DNA from: Talpa occidentalis
Taxonomy: Eukaryota > Chordata > Mammalia > Eulipotyphla > Talpidae
Length of the DNA: 64,000 bases
Assembly: GCF_014898055.3 (NCBI RefSeq)
Contig: NW_023602073.1
Location: 82,564,678 to 82,628,677, forward strand
Reading direction: 5' to 3'
The notes under the pieces are model-generated. The model saw nothing but the letters and a program-made list of their open reading frames with translations, did no database searches and was not told the DNA's origin. The position numbers and the translations under genes were made by a program. Of the stretch, positions 25,016-34,502 are shown one piece after another (the stretch's first letter is position 1; the number at the start of each line of letters is the position of its first letter).

Positions 25016-25772
25016 GTAAGTACCAGTCCTTTTACTAACACTTCTCTTGAAAATTCATTACTTATGATTTGTGTATTCCTAGTCATAGATCATAAGTATA
25101 GAAAACAACTTTGGTATGCAGAAAAAGAATATTCAGGTATTCCTTAAATCAGAGATCTAAACTCTTTGGAAATTTTGTGCAACAGAGTTCTCTTTTCTGA
25201 AGAAAATTCACATACACATGCCATTTTACATGTAGTTTTGAAAAATTTAGGCTTCTAGAATTCATCTACATGAATTCTTTAGGATATTATGGAACCTAGT
25301 AAGGTATACTAGTTTAAACCATGAATCTTTCTAGTATACTATCTTAAAAGAGAAGAACTACCTGCAATTTCCTTCTAGAAGCTCTACAAATATGACCATG
25401 GCGGGGTCGGTCATCTACAAAATATGCCATTCTGGTTCAGGCCATTCCCAGACATAGAGAACTAGAAAGCCAGAAAACACAAATAACCAATATACCTGTT
25501 TCACATGCCTTTTTTTAAATCATCCCTTTGAAATTTTTATAGTAATTAATAATAAATACTTTTCATTATCAGATGCTTCATTTTAAGTAAAACCACCTTT
25601 TATATTTTAACATAATGTACAATATAACTTATTGAAATTGTATTTTTCCAGTTTCTTATTTTTTATAGAAAAAGATTCAAGTAAGATAAGAACAATGAAA
25701 CTGAGTTATGACTTCTAAGCGGCTCTTAACTTTTTAAAAGAAAAAATATTTACTTTCTTTTTTTCCTTTAAG
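25016..25772 (+). other. COL19A1: Intron I-J (757 nt)
   Basis: A+T-rich. I see no repeat or coding signal. Confidence 0.8.
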
Positions 25773-25817
25773 GGATTGGATGGAAATCCTGGAGCATCTG
25801 GTCCACGTGGACCAAAG
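25773..25817 (+). CDS. COL19A1: COL19A1 exon J (45 nt), triple helix
   Basis: The peptide is GLDGNPGASGPRGPK, five regular triplets. The acceptor is TTTTTTTCCTTTAAG and the donor AAG|GTATAA. Joined to exon K it gives PKGERGLP, a Gly-Pro-Lys-Gly-Glu-Arg sextet. Only 102 nt separate it from exon K. Confidence 0.95.
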
Positions 25818-25919
25818 GTATAAAAATATTATAGATAATTTTTAAATAACTAATAATTATCATAATATCATTGGAAAAAAAAATGAGCCTTGCACTGATA
25901 GAAACATCTCTTTGCACAG

Positions 25920-25997
25920 GGTGAAAGAGGACTGCCAGGGGTCCATGGTTCTCCAGGTGACACAGGCCCACCAGGGGTAGGAATTCCTGGCCGAACA
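25920..25997 (+). CDS. COL19A1: COL19A1 exon K (78 nt), triple helix with one break
   Basis: It encodes 26 residues: GERGLPGVHGSPGDTG then PPGVGIPGRT. The acceptor is ATCTCTTTGCACAG and the donor ACA|GTAAGT. GVG removes one residue from the triplet pattern (a G1G-type interruption). The GVGIPGRT end corresponds to GIGIPGRT of human as I recall it. Confidence 0.96.
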
Positions 25998-27852
25998 GTA
26001 AGTGAAATTCAATTGATTTCTTGAAACCCTGTTGAGTCCATTACTGTGAAACAAAATTCAGTGACAAATTTGAATAATCAAAAAGGTCAGGGGAGGAATG
26101 CAAGTTAATACTGTCCAAAGGGAGCAAATTAATAGGCTCTGAGGTTATGTCACTAAACACAGAGAGGATGCTCACTGATTACTCACATATACTGGTCACA
26201 CATCCACTAATTTTGGATTAGAAGCAAATTTATATTCATTTTTAGTTCTTCTGTATACTGAAAGGTACAGATGCATGCTTGAATTATGATGCAAATTATA
26301 AGAATGGCTAATGTGTAGTTATTTATTGCTATTTGTTTTAACTATAACAAGTCAATAATTAAAATGAATGGAGTATGTATAACTGAGGTAATATAAAAAA
26401 ATCTGTAAATGACATCTTAAAGAAGAAAGGATGAAAGCTGTTTTCAATGGCCAGAGAATGGGCAGTTTTTTAATGTGTTTTAACTATAAGGCCAGAGTTT
26501 AGGAGCAGTACCTGAATAATGACCACAACATACACACTAATTAACTGAAGAGTAATGAGATTACTCTTTATTTTCTATAAAAACATTTAAAAACTTTGGA
26601 ACAAGAGAAGTATGGAAACAAATTGTTACCTTAATGGCATCAATGTAGGAAATTGACCTTATAATAAAGTTAGCATGAGAGTAAAGAGAAAGTGTAAATA
26701 GAGGGTTTATGTTGTGTGTGACTGGTGTTTGATTTACAGGGCAAGAATATAAAAAAATCATTGATGATGGGAGATTAAACAAAGGAAAAAGTAGATCAGG
26801 AAATTACTGGAGGAGTGAAGGAGGTTGAAGCAAAAAAAAAAAAATGTTTTAGGAATGAAAGGACACTGTACATTGAAAGGGAGCAACAAGTAGCTTTCAC
26901 TGTAACAATGATATGAACATTTATTTTTGAAAGCAAGAAAGGAGACATCTGGGAGCAGTTACTGAAGTCCGCTGCTGAGAAACCAGCTCCTTGCTTGCAT
27001 GGCTTACCCACACCTCATTCAGTGGTCACGTCCCTTGCTAGTGATGTGATGTGATGTGGATAGAGCTGAGGTTGTTAGGCTCACTGGTAATCCAACCACC
27101 TTTTAGGCAACCTGAATTCCAATTTTCTAAAGTGGCTCATGTTTTCCTTCTTAGTCCTGTCACTGAACACTGGTTTTGGCAATTTCTTTTTTTTAAAGAT
27201 TTATTTATTTATACAATAGATGGGGTACAGGCCAGAGGCACGGGAGAGTGAGAGGATTCACCAGAGACAGAGCGGGGAGCAGAACAGGCAGACTGACAAA
27301 ATACACTGCTGAGGGGAGCAGCGGGTGAGGCAGGAGAGATCTGCCACACCATGTGGGTAGCTTCCTGGCCAGCTGGGAATCAAACCCATGCTGCAGAGGC
27401 TGCAGACAGCTTCACAGCACTGTGCTCAACCCCCTGCGTCACCGGGGAGGCCCTGATTTTGGCAATTTCTTTAGAGAAGTGACACTAAGAAGAAAACAGA
27501 AAGGAAAGGAACCCTGTGCTAGTCACCTCCGTGGACCATCAGTTTTTGAACAGATAGAATTTGGAGGTATTGTTTGTGTGCATGTGGAGGTGCAGGGGCA
27601 GATGATGATGATGATAGGGACATACCAGGTTTCTGAGCAAAGTCCTATTGATGTTTGCAGCCAAAGGCATCTGGTTAAGTGTTTGGCTACCATCCAAAAG
27701 TCTTGGCCCACTTTTCAAAGTTCTCAGCGTGTGCATGGTAGCAAGTCTTGTTGTTCCATGAAGTAAATTACACTATTTAACCCTTTCTCCCACTTTAGTA
27801 ATTTATGGACATTGCTGCCAGAATTCTAATCACTAAATCTCATTCCACTTAG
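25998..27852 (+). other. COL19A1: Intron K-L (1855 nt)
   Basis: It contains one full antisense SINE (27190-27453). The remaining sequence, including a poly-A run near 26831, shows nothing I can name. Confidence 0.8.
27190..27453 (-). repeat. tRNA-derived SINE, older subfamily, 16-bp TSD
   Basis: The duplication TTTTGGCAATTTCTTT is exact at 27174-27189 and 27457-27472, with three bases between the head and the downstream copy. Minus-strand head GGGCCTCCCCGGTGACGCAG, hairpin and AAATAAATAAATCTTTAAA tail are all present. The 137-aa open frame from 27353 is a repeat/intron artefact. Confidence 0.94.
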
Positions 27853-27888
27853 GGCTCCCAAGGACCAGCAGGAGAGCCAGGTCTTCAG
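27853..27888 (+). CDS. COL19A1: COL19A1 exon L (36 nt), triple helix
   Basis: The peptide is GSQGPAGEPGLQ, four regular triplets. The acceptor is CATTCCACTTAG and the donor CAG|GTGAGC. It is separated from exon M by 102 nt. Confidence 0.95.
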
Positions 27889-27990
27889 GTGAGCTACTTA
27901 ACCAAGTTTTTTGGCACAGCAAATCCAGTTTTCTTGCTTCAAGGAAATTACTGAAAATCCTCATATGTAATTATTTGCCCCATTTCCCAG

Positions 27991-28044
27991 GGCCCTCGAG
28001 GTCTCCCTGGGTTGCCAGGAACTCCGGGAACCCCAGGAAATGAT
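27991..28044 (+). CDS. COL19A1: COL19A1 exon M (54 nt), triple helix
   Basis: The peptide is GPRGLPGLPGTPGTPGND, identical to human as I remember it. Six regular triplets are rich in Pro at Y positions, which are likely hydroxylated and stabilising. The acceptor is CCCATTTCCCAG and the donor GAT|GTAAGG. The following intron is 91 nt. Confidence 0.96.
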
Positions 28045-28135
28045 GTAAGGACCACCTTTGCCTATCCCCACAACACACTTTAATGTGCACCTGTGCAAAT
28101 GGGCAAAGATTTGAATATGATGCTTCTGTTTCCAG

Positions 28136-28189
28136 GGAGCTCCAGGAAGGGATGGAAATCCAGGTCTGCCAGGCCCCCCAGGTGACCCG
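28136..28189 (+). CDS. COL19A1: COL19A1 exon N (54 nt), last helical exon before the linker
   Basis: The peptide is GAPGRDGNPGLPGPPGDP. Six regular triplets close the helical block begun at exon C. The acceptor is TTCTGTTTCCAG and the donor CCG|GTATGT. Confidence 0.96.
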
Positions 28190-29543
28190 GTATGTCGACA
28201 GACTGTGCCTGATTTATGTATCTTTAATGCACCCAGAAGTCAAACAGCCTACCAAGCAAGTTTTGCTGTCCAAACTAATTAGAATGCTCAGTGACTGCTT
28301 GGTGATTTTGTTTATCCCCATTATTTTTTAGAGAGAAAAAAATTCAGACCGCATCAGCATTTTTTTGTGTGTGATGAATACTTATTTCCTAAGGGTATAA
28401 TTCAGCTGTACAATTTTGCCCCGGGCTGAGCCTTGGCATATAATGTCTCAATCCCATGGAAAATTGAATTAAAATATATAGCCACAATTTCTATTCTTTC
28501 TAATGCTGGTGACTGAATGAATTTCATTTTTCTAAATGAAAGTTTACAGGTAGCTTACTTACAATATGATACAAACATATCCATTGATCCTGTGGCTTTA
28601 AAACCCTGAAATAATTAAATTACAAAAACTGGCTTGAGTAGGCTCTTAAAAAATGAGTTTAGGCTCTAAATGTGTGTTCCAAAGTTTAATTTTAGGTTAA
28701 AACTTACTCTGAGCAGCAGCAAAATCCCTTTAAATAGCCTCAGAATCAGCGGTTATAATTTGAGAGGCCATATGGTACATGGCATTGTATTAAGAGATTT
28801 GTATAATAAAATCCAAATCTGGCCTCTCAGTACTAAGCCTCACAAATCCTTCTACCTCCCACACTGTTTGGGCCTTATGTGCCTTTCCAAGCTACATGCA
28901 GAGGCATATTTTGGCCTTACTTTAATCCCACCGCTGAGGGAATCATTTGGGCAACATCTGGGATCTTGTAAAATGTTTCTTGGTTTTACAGTATCCCTCT
29001 GAAAGGATATTTTAAAACATGAGGCCAGAATACAGAATACTGGCCGAGTTCTGTCAGTATCTTGTCTTGCCCATCACCCAAGCCGCCTATAGGCGCCTTT
29101 GAACTTCAGTGAGAAGTAACTTGAAGTCAAACTCATCCTACTATTCATGTTTCTCATCAGCCTAGTAATTTACTTGGCAGAGGAGTGATTTCCTTTTAAA
29201 AAGTGATTTCCCTTTTTATTATTTAGAGCCAATAACATGTTCAGATTGGCATTAAAGTTGCCATGTCATGAAAATATAAAAGAGCTATAGATTCCAAACA
29301 ATGACATACACATATTTGCATGTACATGGTAAAGGAATAGTAAATATTTCTCAAAAATATTCATTTCTTCACATGTAACAGAGTGTTAAGCCTGACAGTG
29401 AAGCTCTTAGAGAACCCATAACAAATTTCAGCCAGTCTGGCATTTAAGGAAAAATATCTACATTGTATTGTATGTTTGTGTTTCATTGTGTGCATATACA
29501 TACAGAAGTAAATGAAAGTATTTTTTTTTCTCCCTAACCACAG
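28190..29543 (+). other. COL19A1: Intron N-O (1354 nt)
   Basis: No repeat or coding feature was recognised. The 110-aa open frame at 28670-29002 lacks any protein-like composition or start context and is not called. Confidence 0.8.
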
Positions 29544-29585
29544 ATTGCACTTCCTCTCTTGGGTGACATCGGTGTCTTGCTCAAG
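29544..29585 (+). CDS. COL19A1: COL19A1 exon O (42 nt), non-collagenous linker
   Basis: The peptide is IALPLLGDIGVLLK. This exon starts with Ile rather than Gly and has no Gly-X-Y pattern. It is a short hydrophobic, probably helical linker following the helix block. The acceptor is TCTCCCTAACCACAG and the donor AAG|GTACTC, which is weaker at +4/+5 than its neighbours. It matches IALPLLGDIGALLK of human as I recall it. Confidence 0.96.
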
Positions 29586-30699
29586 GTACTCTGTTGCTAT
29601 GCAAAAAATTCTGTGTTAATTTCCAGGAAAAAATAAACAGAAAATCTTTCTCAGAAATTGAGTTAATTGCATATCTTGAACTAAAATTCAGTTTTTAAAT
29701 GGCAGAGCCTCTTTAAGTAGAAAATGGAACATATTTCTTTGTAAATGTTATGCCATTTATAGTAATCCCTCCACTCTCTTCTTTATCTTCCTCTCATGTG
29801 TGTGTGAAGGATACGAGTCAAGGAATGGCAATTCTGAGATGAGCTATAGGGAAGAAATAATGTTGTTGATGCCCTTGAGTCTATCATTTTCTCTTCTAGA
29901 GGAACAGTTCTCTCATTATGGGTGTTTGCCCACCCTGGCTCTCCACTGTGAAACCTTATCCTTCTCACTGAATCTACCCTGGCCAATCCCAGGAAGAAAA
30001 CCAGCCAGTGCTGCTCAATAAACAGCTAGCTTGCAAGTCTGAGTTTTGATGTCATAGGATTTTACAAAGTGAGCTGTAAAATTCCAAAGCTGACAATTGG
30101 CCTAACACCTGTTACTCTGTTAAATAAGAATTTTCTCTACCTATTATTCATCAAGAGGGAATTAACATAGCTACTTATTTTTTCCCTCTGTTCCTTCCCT
30201 ATATTTAATTTGTAAAACAGATGGGGGAGGATAATACTGGGACCTCTGTAAGGTTATGTATTTGCGTGTTTCTTCAAGGTTTTCTGAGATTAAGTGAGCC
30301 CAGATTTAAAAAAAAAAATCTGTCCTTTCATTTTATACTCAAACTTTCTGTGCTTTCTCCATCAGTGTATGAATGGAGAGTATATATGTGTATATGTGTG
30401 TATACATACACACGTGTGCACACACACATAAACAATGTGCGTCTGTATGTGCTTTCTTTTATATTCCTAGCATTTAGCCCAACAGTTTGCTCAAGGATTT
30501 GCATAATAGTAGTTAGGAGGCAAGAATATTTATTGAGTTGAATTTAAAAAAATTGAGAACTCTAGTATATGTATTTGATAGGTGATTAAAGTATTAAGAA
30601 CAGGTAGATATGTAAATCTGAATTTAAATATAAAAATGTTAGAAGGGTTTTTAATAAGCCAACATAAATCAGAGGAGCATATTTATAAGGGGTTTCAGG

Positions 30700-30910
30700 G
30701 GAATCTTATATTTACTGAGTTGCAAGTACATACGAGGCCACACACAGCTTTGCTTACAGCAACTCATTTAATCGTCACAATAATTCTGTGAGTCAAGGCT
30801 GTGGGTGATAGTATTTCTATTCTATAGACAAGGGACTGAAGTTCAAGTAGTTAAATAACTGGCTCAGTCATCACAGCAAAAAAGTATAACATTGACACAG
30901 GTCTTCAGAT
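30700..30910 (-). repeat. MIR SINE, antisense
   Basis: CAACTCATTTAATCGTCAC, TGTGAGTCAAGGCTGTGGG and GACAAGGGACTGAAGTTCAAG follow the reverse-complement MIR core. It is decayed but readable. Confidence 0.75.
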
Positions 30911-31983
30911 AATAACTCTTAGATTCTTTCCATGGGCTGTAATGTTAGAAGTGACAGAGTTATAAGAGTTACATATTCCTTAGGATTCTCTAAGAATCAA
31001 AAACTTGTACACTTAAGCAAAAACGAATCCCAATAGAACAGACAAAAACAGACTATTCACAGACAAAGAGACTGTGAACCAGCTCTAATAGGGGTCTCAG
31101 AAGTAGAAGTAATTGGTAATTTCACCAGGACAGCATTCCTCTAGTGAATGTGCTCCACTGTTGTTCTAGTCCCTGCATCATCTTACTAAGGTTCTGAGTC
31201 CCAGGAGAAGGACTCAGACACAATTGCACATGATAGTCCCACCAAACTGCCTTCAATAGAAAGGGAACTACTGTAGTTCCTTAAAGCAAAAGCTACACAC
31301 AGGAATTTAGATTGGGCAGTGACTCTATTAGACCAAGATATTAGTGTAATATTAGCTCTTGGTCTTGTTACCGACACATTAATTCTCCCGCTCTGTCTTG
31401 AGTCTTTAGCAAACTGAATCATCCTGCTTTCTGCTTTCAAAAATATCTTTGATTAAAATTTTGAAAAAAACCTGATGCAATTCAGACCCAAATGATATCC
31501 CTTCAAATACCTTCCTACAGGTTAATCTGTGTATCAATCTCTCTTTGAATGAGATTTATGTTGGCTGATTATTGATGCCTCTTTATTCTCTCCATAAAAC
31601 CTTAAGTCCATTATCTCAAGAACCTTTATGAAATCCAGTTCCCTTAATTTACCAAGGTTGCTTACCCAACCTAAAAAAAATGAGGTCATTTTCTTATAAA
31701 TGACTCTTAGAAAATTCTACAGAGTCATGATTACCATTTTTTATGTTTTATTAAAACAATCAATGGAATAATCCATTCTAAATTGTTGTCATGTATTGAC
31801 ATGCCAAGTTTTGTTCCATATTGATCTGCCACATTTATACAGCTACAGACACGATTATTCATCCTCTTTATACTTTTTTGAAATATGGAAACTTTTCAGG
31901 TATTGAACCCACAGGGAATCTCTTTCTCTTCATAGTTTTTCAGATACTATAACTGATGGGTCTATAATTATATGTGTATTTAT

Positions 31984-32236
31984 TTACTTTTTTTATTTTT
32001 TGTGTAGAAGAACTGAGGTTAGGCCAGAGGTGTGGGGGGGGGGTGGTGAAAGGATTCACCAGAGATAGTGGGAAGTAGAACAGGTGGATCTACTGAAATA
32101 CACTGCTGAGGGGAGCAGTGGGTGAGACAGGAGAGGTCTGCTGTGCCATGTGCGGTTAGCTCCGTGGCTGGGGATCAAACTCTGGCCTTAGTACTGATAG
32201 CGCTGAGTTTTAACCCCTAGGCCACCAGGGAGACCC
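31984..32236 (-). repeat. tRNA-derived SINE, older subfamily, diverged
   Basis: Recognisable by GGATTCACCAGAGATAG, ACTGCTGAGGGGAGCAGTGG, GGAGAGGTCTGCTGTGCCATG and the head complement GCCACCAGGGAGACCC. The tail is scrambled and there is a G run at about 32034-32042. Imperfect flanks TATATGTGTATTT and TATATGTATTTT may be the duplication. Confidence 0.88.
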
Positions 32237-33384
32237 TATATGTATTTTGTAACTCTTCTACCAACACATTAGCTCTAGAAAAAGATGCTGGTGATAAAAT
32301 TAGTTTGGGAGGCATTGCACACTCTAGTTCCCTTTGATATGTTCCAATTCTGAGAAAGACCACCAAGAAAACTCTACTTCAGCATTTTTTAGACAAATTG
32401 CCTCAGAAACTCTTCAGTACAATATAAAATTAGTCTTCCAAGAAGCCTGTTTCTGGCAATCAGATTGATGCTGATATTCACTGGGTCAAAATATTGAACT
32501 TGAATAGCCCTGGGCTTTCTTGCCAACTTCTCACCATTAGAGAGTTTCAGTTCCTTTTTCATGGTTATAGATTCTTCCCTTGGGTAAAAAGGATGGAAGA
32601 GTATTGTCCTGCCTTCTGTCAACTGTTAAAATTAAACTTTCTCCCCTGCTCAATGGTCCCTATTCTCTGCCTTTCCTGATCATATTCTTATTATAACAAT
32701 TTATTTAAAAATAAGCCTTTATGGGGCTTTTCAGACAGTTTTCCTTTAGCAATGTGATAAGAAGTTTATCTTGTGAGCTCAGACACTTAAATTCAAACCT
32801 TTCCAGATCAGCTAAAGGTTACAGAGTAGGGAACGGAAAAGTAATTCCACTTAGATTTCCTATCTGCACTTGGATTTGACATAGAAGTCAAGTCCAAGTC
32901 AGTGAAGCAATTATTTCACACATGAGTGCATCCACTGACAAATAAAATGTTAGTAAACTGTGTGTAGGGATTCTCCAACTAATTTTGCTCCCAAAAGGAG
33001 ACATCTTTTTTCATAGCTTTTTCTTTCTTTTTTAATGATTTAATGTTTCTTTATTGAATGAGCTCTGTACTCTTGTTGGTTATTTCAAACTTTATTACGA
33101 CTTTCCCTTTAAAATATTCTGCTAAGTGACTGAAACTCTGTGTTCTTGATTTATGCATCTTTTCCTTATTTATTTGGGATCTTCAATTTAAATATCATCT
33201 TACACATGATTTTAAATAGAAGCTCACCAATATCATAAATATTGCTAGCTTCATAGTTTTTACCTAGTCAAAAGTATTCTTTCTTATTTTAATTAAAGTA
33301 AGTTTCTAAAATGGAGTAACATAGTAGTGGCTATATTGCTTATCTCTGACAAAGACTCAAATAGAATTTCAAAGGTAATCAAGA

Positions 33385-33795
33385 AAATGTAACATATTTA
33401 TACAATAAAATACTATTCAGCTATAAAAAATAAAAGATGAAATTCTGTTATTTGAACATGCTTGAACCTAGAGGATGTTGTACTTAGTGAAATAAGTTAA
33501 ATTGAGAAAGGCAAACTGTATCATTTCACTCATATATGGAATATAGAGAAAACAAATGGATGAATTAAATGAAACAAATACACTTTTAGACTATAAGACC
33601 AATTAGTGGCCAGTGGGGGGAAGGGGAAGGGAGGGTAGGTAAACCAGGTTTAAGGGGTCAATTGATGGTGAAGGATAGAATTTGACTTTTCGTGGTGAAC
33701 TTCATGTAATATAAACATGTTGATTCTTTTTTAATGATGCACACCTGAAACTTAAACAATATTATGATGCCATGTTACTTCACTTAAAAAAAAAT
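33385..33795 (+). mobile_element. L1 3'-end fragment abutting exon P
   Basis: CAATAAAATACTATTCAGC, TTAGTGAAATAAGTTAAATTG, TTTCACTCATATATGGAATAT and the purine-rich GGGGGGAAGGGGAAGGGAGG stretch follow the order of an L1 ORF2 end and 3' UTR. It ends in a short A run at about 33785-33794. It is 5'-truncated and not coding. Confidence 0.82.
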
Positions 33796-33870
33796 GTTAA
33801 GCTAATCAAACCTCACTTTCAGAAATTACTTTGAGGACTCTCTCAGTAACTTTTTCTTTATGGTCATCAG

Positions 33871-33975
33871 AACTTCTGTGGCAATTGCCAAGCCAGTGTT
33901 CCTGAATTGAAGAGCAACAAAGGAGAAGAAGGAAGCGCCGGTGATCCTGGAAAGTATGATTCTGTAGCCAGGAAG
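33871..33975 (+). CDS. COL19A1: COL19A1 exon P (105 nt), cysteine-containing linker into next helix
   Basis: It encodes 35 residues: NFCGNCQASVPELKSNK, then GEEGSAGDPGKYDSVARK. The acceptor is TTTATGGTCATCAG and the donor AAG|GTAAGA. The first half is non-collagenous and carries the only cysteines of the 372 residues, as C-G-N-C. Paired cysteines at helix/linker junctions of FACIT-type collagens commonly form interchain disulfides, so that role is inferred here. The second half starts Gly-X-Y triplets and loses register at KYDSVARK. The next intron is only 78 nt. Confidence 0.96.
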
Positions 33976-34053
33976 GTAAGAAGAGGACTGAATGCCAGTG
34001 GACCCTGCAAGTCACACATGGTGCTTAAGGTCTGTTACTGCTCTGTCCTCTAG

Positions 34054-34107
34054 GGTGATATCGGGCCACGGGGTCCTCCAGGAATCCCAGGCAGAGAGGG
34101 ACCAAAG
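34054..34107 (+). CDS. COL19A1: COL19A1 exon Q (54 nt), triple helix
   Basis: The peptide is GDIGPRGPPGIPGREGPK, identical to human as I recall it. Six regular triplets open the next helical block. The acceptor is CTCTGTCCTCTAG and the donor AAG|GTAAGG. Confidence 0.96.
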
Positions 34108-34448
34108 GTAAGGAAGTTTCTCCTCCACTCACGTCTTTGTGAAAAAAAGGAAACTCATTTTAAAATACTGTTCTGCTCCCCGCTCTGTCTCTGGTGAATT
34201 CTCTCACCCTCCCGTGCCTCTGACTGTACCCCAGTTCTTGTTTAAATAAATAAATCTTTAAAAAATTACACTGTATTTTCAAAAAGAAAAATTAGAGAAA
34301 TGGTATAAAACCACTTGCAAATGTCATTTATTTGTTCCTTGACCCTGTACAAATTACATGCTCCTGGTGCCGTGAGAACAGATACTTTTGTTATTCCTAA
34401 AGATGACAAAATGATTGAGTGTACTAGCTCTGTTCATTGTCTTTTCAG
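34108..34448 (+). other. COL19A1: Intron Q-R (341 nt) with embedded SINE tail
   Basis: A quarter of this small intron is a 5'-truncated sense SINE (about 34169-34262). The SINE supplies a pyrimidine tract ending in CCCCAG at 34229-34234, a pseudo-acceptor about 215 nt before the real one. Otherwise plain. Confidence 0.8.
34169..34262 (+). repeat. 5'-truncated SINE (tail half only)
   Basis: CTGTTCTGCTCCCCGCTCTG, CTGGTGAATTCTCTCACCC, GACTGTACCCCAGTTCTTG and TAAATAAATAAATCTTTAAA are the last third of the family unit. The tRNA head and hairpin are absent. No duplication could be defined. Confidence 0.92.
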
Positions 34449-34502
34449 GGAAGCAAAGGAGAACGGGGCTACCCTGGGATACTGGGAGAGAAAGGTGATG
34501 AG
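34449..34502 (+). CDS. COL19A1: COL19A1 exon R (54 nt), triple helix
   Basis: The peptide is GSKGERGYPGILGEKGDE, six regular triplets. The acceptor is TGTCTTTTCAG and the donor GAG|GTAAAG. It contains GSKGER, which has the GxxGER form seen in integrin-binding collagen sites, though whether it binds is unknown. Confidence 0.96.

Larger units (their letters stand above)
29586..33870 (+). other. COL19A1: Intron O-P (4285 nt)
   Basis: It contains an antisense MIR (about 30700-30910), a diverged antisense SINE (about 31984-32236) and an L1 3' end (about 33385-33795) that stops some 75 nt before exon P. GT/CA-rich runs lie at about 30381-30430. Other parts show nothing I can name. Confidence 0.75.

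Noticed and set aside
27353..27766. 137-codon open frame
   Set aside because: Starts inside an antisense SINE and continues into plain intron.
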